Assembly: GCF_022605165.1 (NCBI RefSeq)
Contig: NC_063068.1
Location: 3,906,001 to 3,970,000, forward strand
Source: Purpureocillium takamizusanense
Taxonomy: Eukaryota; Ascomycota; Sordariomycetes; Hypocreales; Ophiocordycipitaceae
Reading direction: 5' to 3'
DNA length: 64,000 bases
The translations under genes and the position numbers were made by a program. This document shows, piece by piece, positions 1 to 10,566 of the stretch (its first letter is position 1; every line of letters starts with the position of its first letter). Under the pieces are notes generated by a model that saw only the letters and a program-made list of their open reading frames with translations, was not told the origin of the DNA and searched no databases.

Positions 1-2411
1 ACGGACCGCCTTCGCAAATGCCTTCGGTCCTTGTTCCACAAGAATGTTCCTCCAGCCCCTTTGGCAGGGCGCGCTGACATCGATCTTGGTGCCATCGGAA
101 GCAACAAGCTCGGGCAGAATGATCTCGCCCTTGAACTTGGGCTCGCCAATCTGTCCCTTGATGGAGCTACCGTTGACGGCGACATCACCGAGGTACGCAA
201 GAAGCTTCTGCGCGCGGTTCTGGCTACCGACAAGGTCGAAGAGCTGGGGAGTATCATCGATGAACGTGGTCCAGCAAGTTCCGTCAATGAAAACGGGGTG
301 TGTCAGGAGGGAGGCGAGGAATGGGATATTGGTCTTGACACCGCGGACACGGAACTCGATCAGGGCTCGCAGGACCTTTCGCCGCGCAATCTCGTACGTC
401 GAGCCATGACAGGTGACCTTGGTCAAAAGCGAGTCGTAGAAAGCTATGATAAGCCATCAGTAACATGATCTGAAGTGGTCATCGCCATTCTCCGAGAGAT
501 ACGGATGTTCGGAGGCTTGCGAACCGCAAAATGTGCTACAGCGGGAGGGGTCTTACGAGTAATGACAGCGCCGGCAAAACCGTTGCCGCCGTCGAGACGC
601 ACGCCATTGCCACCAGCGGAGCGGTAGACCTCAATCTTGCCTGTGTCGGGACGGAACTGCTCGGCCGGGTCCTCGGTGGTGAGTCGGCACTGGATAGCAA
701 AGCCGCGGGTTGAGATGCGGTCCTGCGTCAGGCCTAGCTGAGCCAGGGTGGCGCCAGCGGCGATCTGAATTTGAGCGGCGACAATGTCGATGCCAGTGAT
801 CTCCTCGGTAATGGTGTGCTCGACCTGGATACGAGGGTTGATTTCGATGAAGTAGTAGCGGTTCTGCTGATCGACAAGAAACTCCGCAGTGCCAGCATTG
901 CGGTAGTTGACTGACTTGGCGAGCCTGACGGCATCAGCCAGGATGGCGTCGCGGGTCTCGGCAGGGAGATCCTTCGCTGGGGCTATCTCGACAACCTTCT
1001 GGTGTCGTCGCTGGACGGAACAATCACGCTCGTACAGATGGACAATGTTGCCGTGGTTGTCACCGAGCAGCTGGACCTCGATATGCTTGGGCTTGTCGAG
1101 GAATCGCTCGACGAAGACAGTGCCGTTGCCGAAAGCAGACTTGGCCTCCGAGGTTGCGCGCTCAAAATGCTCCTGCAAGCTCTCGGGTTCGCGGACGACT
1201 CGCATGCCTCGGCCACCACCGCCATAAGCGGCCTTGATGATGATGGGGAAGCCATACACATCAGTGAAGGACTTGACCTCCTCGTACGTGGCAACGGCGC
1301 CCTCAGTGCCGGGAACGACCGGCACATTAGCTGCGATAGCCAGCTTACGAGCAGATACCTTGTCGCCGAGGGCGTCAATGACGTCGGGGCTCGGGCCGAC
1401 AAACTTTGTTCAAGGCGCGGACTAGTCAGCCTTCCAAAGCGGTTCCGGGTGTGCTCTTGCTGATCTCCTGAACTCACAATAAGACCGGCCTTCTCAACGT
1501 TTCGGGCAAACTCGGCATTCTCCGAAAGGAAGCCGTATCCTTGTGGGGGGTTAGTAGGGGACGTCAATTGTCGGTTGTGGTTCGCATACGGACCTGGGTG
1601 GATCAATTGGACACCGTGCTCGACAGCAATCTTGATAATCTCGTCGCCAGCGAGATAGGCCCCGACAGGGGTATATTGGCCGCGCTTGCCGATGACGTAG
1701 GCTTCGTCCGCCTCTATTTGATTTTGTCAATGAAGCCGCACACGGAGGTTTGCAAATCTTGGCAGAACGGGGCCCTCCATACTTTGCCTGTGCATGCTCA
1801 GACGGTCTTCGTAGCTTTGCGACGGTCAGCAGTTGGTGGCGCGACGCCTTAGCGGCTCCGGATTCGGAGGGCCGATTCAGTACCTGAAGACCGCGACAGT
1901 GTGCAGTGACAGCTCGTGAGCCTACGCCACGACGGTCAGCATCGAATCCCATCATCCGAATTGCGTCAAAGAGCCAGCTGCATACCGTTCTGAAGACCTG
2001 TTTGCCAGCAAAGAGTATACTGTCAGTATCGCAAGGCATCGCTTTTCGTCGGCTCCAACTGGTGGGGTCCATCGTACCCGGATGGCTGTCTGCACGTTAG
2101 CACGCCCATCCATGCCCGCCGCGGCGAGGGGATTCGCAAGGGAACGACTTACGGATTTCACCACGATTGGCGACTGTGGCCCAGGAGTGTCAATGGTTAG
2201 CCGGGATACTCGAGGGCTTGGGCGTGCGACAGCCCAATTGGCGCACACAACCCTTCACGCCGAGGGGCAGGCAGCGGCACTACTCACCAAGAATCTTCTT
2301 GAGCTGCATGATGCTCGAGTTGGCGCGGATGTGGTGCACCGACTTGGGCTCGTCCACATCATCCTCGTCGAAGACATCGTTGAACGTGAGGGCCTGCTGA
2401 GGAGCCGCCAT
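1..2411 (-). CDS. pyc: pyruvate carboxylase, N-terminal half (gene runs off the left edge)
   Basis: Biotin-dependent enzyme that carboxylates pyruvate to oxaloacetate with ATP and bicarbonate; cytosolic in most ascomycetes, feeding gluconeogenesis and the TCA cycle. The window holds about 569 of the usual ~1190 residues. Exons, read leftward: 2411-2288, 2173-2153, 2085-2078, 1997-1986, 1921-1884, 1814-1783, 1713-1594, 1539-1478, 1403-557 and 443 to the edge; every junction is GT-AG and keeps phase. The spliced protein reads KKILVANRGEIPIRVFRT near residue 40, then the ATP-grasp loop AYGGGGRGM and the biotin-carboxylase active-site motif [13 protein letters not shown]. The carboxyltransferase and biotinyl domains lie beyond the edge. 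No mitochondrial presequence is visible; the start is [10 protein letters not shown]. Two exons are only 8 and 12 bases, yet they are needed to keep invariant residues. Identity is certain; the exact ends of the tiny exons are inferred from family conservation. Confidence 0.96.
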
Positions 2412-5400
2412 TGTGGGCAAGGCAAACGGTGTCGACAGCAGTAAGAGAAGGACAAGCGAAAGGGAGGAAGCAGAGGAGAGGAGAGGAAGAAGAGGGGGGT
2501 TCGGGAAGAGAGGGTCGAGAGCTTGAGAGCTTCGGCTTGGGGGGGTGACGAAGTTCTGGGGGGTCGTCTTTTTAAAGCCGGCAGCGAGACGAAAGACGTG
2601 CTTGCGACACGGTCGGTCTCTCTCGGTCGCAGGTGCTGGTCGCGGGGTGTCTCTGGTACAGCGGTTGTTATAGTGTGGCTCGTTACTGGGACTGGAAGGT
2701 GGGGGTGGGGGGTATCACTATTAGGTCGGTACTTAAGCGTCAGAGCTTCTGCAGCACAGAGCTCCACGACCGCCTGGGCAGCGAGGCTCACAGACTCGGA
2801 CTGAGACAGGAGCTCTTGGCGGCGGCAGTCTAGGCGCGGGTCAAGAAGGCAACGTCAGCAGGCGAGCAAGAGGTGAAGGGATATTTTGCTTCCTGAGGGG
2901 ATCCAGCAGGAGACGGCGGGATGGACGAGACCTCACATGCGCGGGCTGGCGCAGAGGCAAGAGCGGGACTTGGGGGGTACCTGCCTTGCCCTGCCTTGCC
3001 CTGCCAGAGATAACCGGGCCCACGAGGTGGCAGCCGAGTCTTCCATGAGCAGCAAGAATCCGTGCCACCCGCCATCCAACATAGGCCAGTCCCTCCGCGC
3101 CAGACGCAGCCCCATCCACTCACCACCGGCACGGCCACCACGACGCTGGCACGCCAGCGGCCGTTCAAGCGCCGGTTGAGGGGATTTTCCCTTAGTCGCT
3201 GGGCGGCTCCGTCTCGGAGGGTGCAGCTCCATGGTGCAAGTACAGCACGTACAGGACGAGGACGCCAACCTTGACACACACAAATGCATTCGCCGTTCCG
3301 CCCTTTCAGTGTGAGGAATCGCGGCTACGCTAATGGGCCGCCACCTGGATGCTTACCGCCATGGCACACCCAACTGTCGAACAAGCACGGAGCTGCGGGC
3401 TCGTTTACAAGAACCATGTTCGAAGGAACCCTCGCTGAGCCGTCGGCTTGGCCCCTGAACTGGAACGTCGGCGCGAGGGACGTGCGACGGCCAAACAGCT
3501 CAACGAGGTCGAACTACAAAGGAATAGACGCGTCACGGGACCATGGCTGACGGCTGGGCATCCTTGCTGGCCTTCCCGGCGTTGGATGGCGTTCGCCATG
3601 GCTCCCCAGTCGTCTCATCGTCCCCTTGCTCGGCCGATCGGACAGAATGGCCAGCGCCTGGCTGCTCGGTGCTCCCTCGAGCATTCATTTGAGACAAATT
3701 TTGTAAGGTAAAAAATAGAGGGGACCGGAGGCCGGAGCGCCGCATGACGTTGGTACGGCCCGCCGGTACTGGGCGGTTTGGCCCTGAAGCCGTCCCCATG
3801 GCGGCATTGGCCAATCAAGGGGCGGTGATAACACGCATGTCGATTTCGGACTGTCAAACGGAACGAGTTATGTGACTCAAGCGCTGGACCCTGAGCCAGA
3901 GAAACTGCTCACCGAGCGCGGTGAGGACGATGGAGGAGCTGTTGTCGGTTTGATTGACCCGCCGCCTTTCGTTTCCCCTCTTTTCAAACTCTCGTCGACG
4001 GTGTTTTGTCTCTGACCTGTTTCACAGGCCATGGCGATTTCTCCCCTCTACTACTACCATACCACCTTGAACGAGCCCACGAACACCCGGCGCCTGCCTC
4101 GCCGGCCCGCCCAACAAGGTCCCCACTGCCCGCGCAGAGCTGGGGGAGGCCCGGCATGGACAGGCCCAACCAATGTACCCGGTACTTGGTGCCTGCGCTG
4201 CGAGAAGGGCGAAGCCACAGGCCCAGGGCTAGTGCACTATTTACTGTCTTCGTACAAACTACGTACGGGAAGCACAGCGCACCAACACCTACGGCGTCGA
4301 GGCTTCTCGTCATCGGCACGAGCCTTGCAACGCTCGTGGCCGTTTCCGACCGATGCTAGGCTGGGGAGACCCGCGCGCTTTGCCGAGGAACAGGCACGGC
4401 CGAGAGGCGCGACGATAGCCGCCCCCGGCGCGCAGCTATTTTCGGGACAAATCGATGCGACAAGTCCTCGTCGCAGGTCCTGGGCGGTCGTTTCGTCCCT
4501 GACTATTTTCGCATTGCGCCCACATGCGCAGGTTGCCGCTGCGGGGTGAGCCGTTCGTCCCCGGCCGCATCGACCAGCTGCATCTCTGGCGTTCCGATCT
4601 GCCACTTTTCTGGGGCTTCTTGCGGTGAGCCGTATCGTAACTGTAGCCGCTCCCGCCGCTCGGGACTTGGAGATGCTCCGGTCTCGAGTCACTTTGCTCG
4701 TGAATCTGCAATATTGCCGACGGCAACTTTCCCGACGCGCCATGGCCCGTCGCCCCCAGCCCCATGGGCTTCAGGAGACTTCCGAGAAGTCCTCTTCGAT
4801 GCACACAATTCGCACACCAGCTGCTAGGCCTCTTGAGGTTGCCGCTTGTCCCCACACGGTTGGCCAGATGACGTCTGGTTGGGCTAGAGCCTTGCTAAGC
4901 CAGACAGGCCCTGTGAGGCTTCTGGTGATGTGCAGAGACTTCGTTGGCGTGATTGGTATTCCCGTGAGGCACCGACTTCCATCGAGGTACACGCCGAATG
5001 CCGCCCGCGGCCGACTTGTCTCTCGCGTTTCGGGGTTCAGTCACGGTCACCACCCATCCACCGTCCAGCCCCAGTGGCTTGGGCCAGTGCTACGTATACT
5101 TGCTAGTTAGCGGATGGCTCCCCTGTGGGCAATCGAGTTGGTCTGTCGATAAGGGCCATGCTCCGACCTCGGCTCTTCCCCAGAGTCACCCAGCAATTGT
5201 GTACTACGTAACCTAGGAACTGCCAAATTGACCCCAGAGCCAAAATTTTGCGACACATCGATTGGGAGCAAAGACAGCGACCAGCCCACCTATCCCCCAC
5301 GACTCCCTGCCGATGGTTCATAATCGTTCTTTCTCTTTGTTGCCCTGTGCTTGGCCCCCCGGTCACTTAAGTGTGACAGCGATTGCGGCCTGTCGGCCTT

Positions 5401-6919
5401 TTAGAGTCAATCGTTTGTTGCAACTTGCGGGGGGGCTTGGCATTGACAGAGTATTTCGTATATTACATCGTGAACGGATGGCCAGTGCCTCCCTAGTCGC
5501 GTTGTAGATTGTTCGGCATGTGCAGCTCACCTTATCGGACTTTACGAGTGCGGTATGTTTGCCATGCGCTCAGCTGCAAGCTCCTCAAATGCCCTCCCCC
5601 TTGACACCGTGGCTCATAGCCAACGCGGTGTGCACCTATTGTAGGGTATGAGACTACAGATGAGGTTCGCAACGATTCAGGGCCTCTGGAGGGCAACAGG
5701 ATGGTAAATATGAACTGAGACGAGCATACGGGGCCACGTGGCACTTGAAAGGGAAGCAGCTTACACTGATACACATATGAGCGGCCTTTTGTTCCATCCA
5801 GAGAAGATCTCGAGCTCTGTTTGAAGTCATCATATGTTGGTCAATGTTACAGGTTCCTGAAGGCTCAAGGCCTTCCATGGTTTCAACAGCCTCATCTCCA
5901 CGCCAACGACAAAAGGTGACCGTCGCAATCGATAGCGCTGCGCCGAGTGCGAACGACGGTATGCTAAACGCGCAGCACAACTAGTAGCATGTTTACACCA
6001 TGGCACTGGCGACCGCCTCCGCCGCAGCAAGCGGGCGTTCAGCAAATGTGTTTGTTTGGTTCCGGCTCTGAGCCTCTGACGTTCTCCGAACGGATTTCCA
6101 TCTACGATCCGAGGCTAGCCAGCCCGTCGCCATCCCAGAAAAAGTCGTCATTCCTTTTGGGACCATTAGCAGAACCTGCCGCGACCTACGTAGAACTAGC
6201 AAGCCAACAAGGCGGCATCGCGATGGCGTATGACCGGGCTGTCCCTCGAGTTTACGTACGAGCGTCTCCGCCGCCTATTGCGAGAAGCTCGTTCTAACGA
6301 TGTGGTTGGCGAGATCGACAATTCGGTTGGGTAAAAGCGTGTGGGCCGGCGTGTCATGCGCTTGTTGTGGTCGCCCGGCGCGTCTAAACTCCAAGAGGTC
6401 AGCCATCATCGCCCGGCCGCGCTGCAGACCAAGACCGGGTTCCTCTTCCATCTGCGCAATTCTGGGTGCGTCACATGACGGACATGGACGGCATGCTTAC
6501 GAATATTCCCGTCGGTGAAGCAGTAGTGAGAGCTGCTTCAAGCTTGGCCAACAGAGTGGAGGAAACAGGACCAGTGGTGCGAATCATGCACGAATCTATT
6601 TTCTTCCCGCACGGTATGCCCGCCCACGCCCTCAACGTCTGCACGTCCCCGACCAGGACCATGATGGTGAGGTGTACAGGGAGTAATAAGGAAGAAGGTA
6701 ATGATACAATCGCGGGCCTAAACCCATGGCGACGCTGGCCCACATGCACAGCCTCGCAGGAATCGACAACACTGGTCGTCCAGCTCTGGAACTGCCCCAA
6801 GTGCAGCGTCCCTGATCCGACGTTGAGAACTGCCACGAGAGCAGGGTGCCTTCTCGCGGCCGCTCCATCGGCAAACCAGTCACTCCTCTTGAAAACCTCC
6901 ACGGAACCTTCCCGGCTGC
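2412..6919. other. gene-poor stretch upstream of pyc
   Basis: About 4.5 kb with no open frame that resembles a known protein on either strand and no splice-compatible gene model. It should include the pyc promoter and 5' leader next to 2412, where 2450-2560 is purine-rich on the plus strand (pyrimidine-rich in the pyc sense, as is common in fungal promoters). A short CTGCC/TTGCC tandem lies at 2982-3004. Nothing else stands out. Confidence 0.5.
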
Positions 6920-7658
6920 TTATTTGCTGAGAGCATCCTTGGCTCGGTTCTCGACCTTGGCTGCCGTGTCCTTGGCCGCCTCAAGGCCCTTCTCCAGCTC
7001 CGCCTTTTCCTTTCCTCCCCAGTTGTGGTACGACAGGTATCGGTATCCTTGCGTGAGCTGCGCGCACTCGTTGACGAAGTGGCAGGCGAAAAGAAGGTAG
7101 TTCTTGGGCGTCACGGCGAGGGAGTAGCGCATGAATGTAGCAGAGTAGATGCACAGGGCACCCGTCATCTGGCCAGAGATGCTGCAAGACAGCGCATCAG
7201 CAAACTTGCCATCTCAAGAGTTTGCATGTCGGATCGGCAGGGGAGCGACTCACAGATCAGGGCTCTTCTGAGTATCTAGGACGGCGGCAACAGGGATGCC
7301 AAAGTTCGACACGGGTCCCCAAAAGTCTGCAAGATCGAAACGTCAGCGTCTTGTCCTCATGGGCGCCCCGGTTCCGTAAGCTCCGATTTTCGGGGCGAGG
7401 CTCGTTCCGGGCGAGAATTGCACGACAGCGCGCATTGCCATTGCGAGAGCGGGCAGGAAAGCGCTTTCATCGGCTCTCCTTCTTCATGACATTCGCGGCC
7501 GTCGATGCCGACGTCGCCGGCGAGCTGGACGAGCTTGTTGCATGTTCCGCGCGAGGTGCAAGGGGGCAAAGGGGGCAGGACTCACGAGTCGAGCACACAT
7601 AGTCGAGCATGGGGTTTGCCCTGATCTTCGCGTTCACCGCCTTGACAAAAGCCGCCAT
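6920..7658 (-). CDS. mpc1: mitochondrial pyruvate carrier subunit 1
   Basis: Inner-membrane subunit that, with an MPC2/MPC3 partner, imports pyruvate into mitochondria. Exons: 7658-7586, 7326-7254, 7181-6920, giving 135 residues, the usual family length. The start [20 protein letters not shown] is followed after the first splice by [17 protein letters not shown], the hallmark MPC1 segment. The next part, with [14 protein letters not shown] and [19 protein letters not shown], carries the remaining short membrane helices. The tail after WGGKE is a charged Lys/Glu/Ala helix ending at SK. The first intron (259 bases) is long for this locus. It lies on the same strand as pyruvate carboxylase, 4.5 kb away; both draw on the cytosolic pyruvate pool. 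Very sure of identity and splicing. Confidence 0.95.
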
Positions 7659-9036
7659 TTTGAGAGTTGCCTAGTCCTTGGTGGCTAGAGACTTGGTTCT
7701 GCGAAGGAGGCAAAGGCGAGGTCGACGTCGAGGTCGGAGTCGGGGTTAGCAGTATCAAAGTCCAGCGCTGGATTCTGGGTGACGGCCATGCGCCGAATTT
7801 TGGCGGGTACTCGCGTCCAACGAAGAGGCACGTCACGTGCTCTCAACGTCCAACGCCTTTGTTGGCGCGCGCAGCGCCCTGTCTTATTTATCTCTCCCCT
7901 CCAAAATGTAAGGTTTCATGAGGCAGCTTGCATCTCAGCGAAAAACGTAACGCGAATTCATTACCCGTGAAGGTCAATTGGGCCAATGCATATACTCGGT
8001 GAATCAGTATTCCTCAAGTCACTGATTCCCCGACAGGTGGGTGCGGAGCCGGCCGGCCGACAACCCGTGCGTATTGTCTTTCGGGGGGGAGGTGGGGCAC
8101 GTCAAAGGTCCATAAATGAATGGCATCCTTCGAGAATGATGATGCCTACTACTGATAATGTCACCAAGCTTCCTGGCCTCCTGAACCAATCCGGCAACCT
8201 CGCGAGTTGTGCGAACTGCTCCGCGTTGCAAAGGGCAACCATAAGGTAAGAGACCGGAAGAAGAGACTTGCCTCATCAGCTGGCTTCGCGATATTGACGA
8301 CCTATTCCCGTGTTCCCTGCGCCTTCGACCTGCTACGGGGCTTAGACATGACAACCGGTGGTCTATATCCGTGAGGATTGATGAGCTGTGATCACGTCTC
8401 GTCGAGTGCTTTTGGCTGCACCACGCATCAAGCTGTTCCCAGCTACGAGGCTTCAAAACCACACCAACATTATGCGCCTAGCAGATTCAGCAACTCCTGT
8501 ATGCTGCGGGCAAGCTCCTCAGCTGATGAAGATGTGCGAAAATAGGCTTGTCACCCATTACGTAGGATTTCAATAGCAACATACCCAATCAAGGGTCTGA
8601 AATGCTCGTGAAATATTTAGGGAGATGGGAGCAGTAGTCATACCATCTGGCCGGCAGCACAGTGGATGCGGAATCACGGCTATCGTACTCAAGTTCGATT
8701 GTATGTGGCTAGGCGATGGCACCGTGAACGGCAAGTTGACAAGACCGCCGAGCATCACTAGAGCAACACCTGCCCCTGGCGATAGCCAACCCAAATCCGC
8801 GAGAGATAGTGATTCAGTGCATGTTGCTCGAATCGCAGCTGTTCACGGTCCTTGGTCCACCCGATCGAGCGCAGCCTATTTATTCTTTCTCGCCTCATCC
8901 ACCTCTCAACATCCCGACGAAGAACCACGCCGCGCCTCATAACAACAACTCAACCCTTCACTCAAGGTTGAGCCCATGCCCTTTAATCTGTCTCTACAAG
9001 CCGTTCCAAAATCCAAAGCGCTGCTTGCCTCCGACC
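7659..9036. other. divergent intergenic region
   Basis: About 1.4 kb between the divergent mpc1 and the 9037 gene, so it should hold both promoters. No coding model is supportable. A pyrimidine-rich, ACAACA-rich stretch at 8935-9036 looks like the 5' leader of the plus-strand gene. Confidence 0.45.
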
Positions 9037-9687
9037 ATGTCCGCGGTAAATCGGACCGACGTGAGCCCTGTGGCATTCCCTCCTACGCCCCCGTCCGCCT
9101 CGAAACTCGAGCAAGAGTTCTTCGAAAAAGTCCACTCAATTTTTGTCGAAGTCCACGATGCCAAAACTCGGCGTGAAATTGCCTCTGCAATGTCACTGGG
9201 CTTCTTCACACGCAAAACTATCCAAGTCTCGACCAACAAACTCATCCGAAGAATCAGGAGCGGCAAGGACTCCATCTGCCCGGGGTACTTTATTGTTCTC
9301 ACCCACCTGTTTGGGAAGAAGAAGCTACACAAGCAGGCTTGGTATGTGGGCTTTTGCGCGGAGCACGGGGACCTGGTGCGTGCCATGCCAGGGAAGTCCT
9401 GCCTCACCAGTATCCCGGTCTGGCAGCAACTGAAGCAGGTCAAGAACCTGCGCTCCGCCAGGCCTGGCACCGACAAGCGCCAGCAGGTCCTTTTCTGGAT
9501 CGAAAATGTTGACAATGGAAACGACTTCCCTGGGTTTGATGACAAGGGCCGCATTGACGACAACGCCATCGCTGGTCCGCTCATGCGCGAGACGGGGAAC
9601 AGCGCAGCAAACCCAATGCAGAAAATGGAGGATACCCCGATGACCCGGGACACTGGAGAAATCTCCCATGCCGTCGCTGGCGCTTAG
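9037..9687 (+). CDS. uncharacterised protein, 216 residues
   Basis: I do not recognise this family. The single-exon frame begins MSAVNRTDVSPVAFPPTPPS, a Pro/Ser-rich disordered start. From about residue 25 to 165 it looks folded: a mixed helical segment (KLEQEFFEKVHSIFVEVHDA), a basic stretch (TRKTIQVSTNKLIRRIRSGK) and a Trp/Cys-containing section (KQAWYVGFCAEHGDLVRAMP). The tail is acidic and Met-rich. There is no signal peptide, membrane span or metal-binding pattern. The frame is open upstream to 8809, but the ATG at 9037 (context ACCATGTCC) follows a leader-like pyrimidine-rich stretch, so I prefer it. Codon use and the contrast between a disordered start and a folded centre favour a real gene. 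It could be a lineage-specific protein, or one exon of a longer gene. Confidence 0.6.
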   Translation: MSAVNRTDVSPVAFPPTPPSASKLEQEFFEKVHSIFVEVHDAKTRREIASAMSLGFFTRKTIQVSTNKLIRRIRSGKDSICPGYFIVLTHLFGKKKLHKQAWYVGFCAEHGDLVRAMPGKSCLTSIPVWQQLKQVKNLRSARPGTDKRQQVLFWIENVDNGNDFPGFDDKGRIDDNAIAGPLMRETGNSAANPMQKMEDTPMTRDTGEISHAVAGA

Positions 9688-10566
9688 CGGCCGATGTATA
9701 GTGGCACAAAGCCAGTCATGAACTCCTCATTGTGACCACTAGCAAAATCGTGCTGGATGGTCGAGGCTCGGCCAAGATCCTGCAGTATGTGGGCGGAGCT
9801 GTCTAGAGCTTACAACAATCGCCGCTCGATAAGCATGTTCAAGGTCCTGTGGCGGTGCAATTGGTGAGTTGACGAGTATTGCCGTCTATCACGAAGCGCC
9901 CGGGGGGGGGGGGGGGGGGCATTGGCCGGGCGAAGATGTGTACCAAATCAGGTCAAGAAATGGGAATGCATCGCGGGAATAGCTGGACTATATCAGATAA
10001 AGCTCAAGCAAGACATGTAGGGTTGGACAGTGACCGGGAGCGTGCTCTCCGGCAAGCTTGATACGGAGCTTGACCACCTATGTAGCAGCCGATCTCCTAA
10101 TATGACGCCTACACAGAACTACAAAATGTAAGGCATGTCCATCTTGGACAAATCACAGTTTACCAGTGTACCTAGAGTTATGGCACACAACGAGAGTCTG
10201 CTTTTAGCGCGAGGAGTGAGGACCTGTAACAGTGCCACGCACGCTGTATCAACACCCACGAGACGTCCGAGGATAGGAATTTATCTCAGTGCAAGCACAA
10301 TATAGGCCACTGCGTCTTAAACTTTGACCTTCAGTCCTAGAAGTCTTTCTCGTTCAGGCTTTCCGCTGTGAACATTATCTATTATTTACATATCGAACTA
10401 AATGTCACTCGATTGTGCAGTTGAGAAGTGTAGGAGCGCAGTCCACCGAGGCACCATTCATACGTTTCTATATATCTGGGCTGACTTCCGTTCAATCTTT
10501 ATGACATATTGGTTTTTCCGTGCGTATACACACCTACACGTAGCATGTTTTTATGACCGAATCGTC
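9688..10566. other. intergenic, lower GC, with an 18-base G tract
   Basis: No gene seen. The stretch is richer in A/T than its surroundings and carries an uninterrupted run of 18 G at 9902-9919. It separates the 3' ends of two convergent genes, so it should hold their polyadenylation sites. Confidence 0.45.

Noticed and set aside
8520..8605. C/D-box-like pair (CTGATGAAG ... GTCTGAAA) suggesting a snoRNA
   Set aside because: Spacing is plausible, but there is no convincing terminal stem or internal box pair; such short strings are expected by chance.
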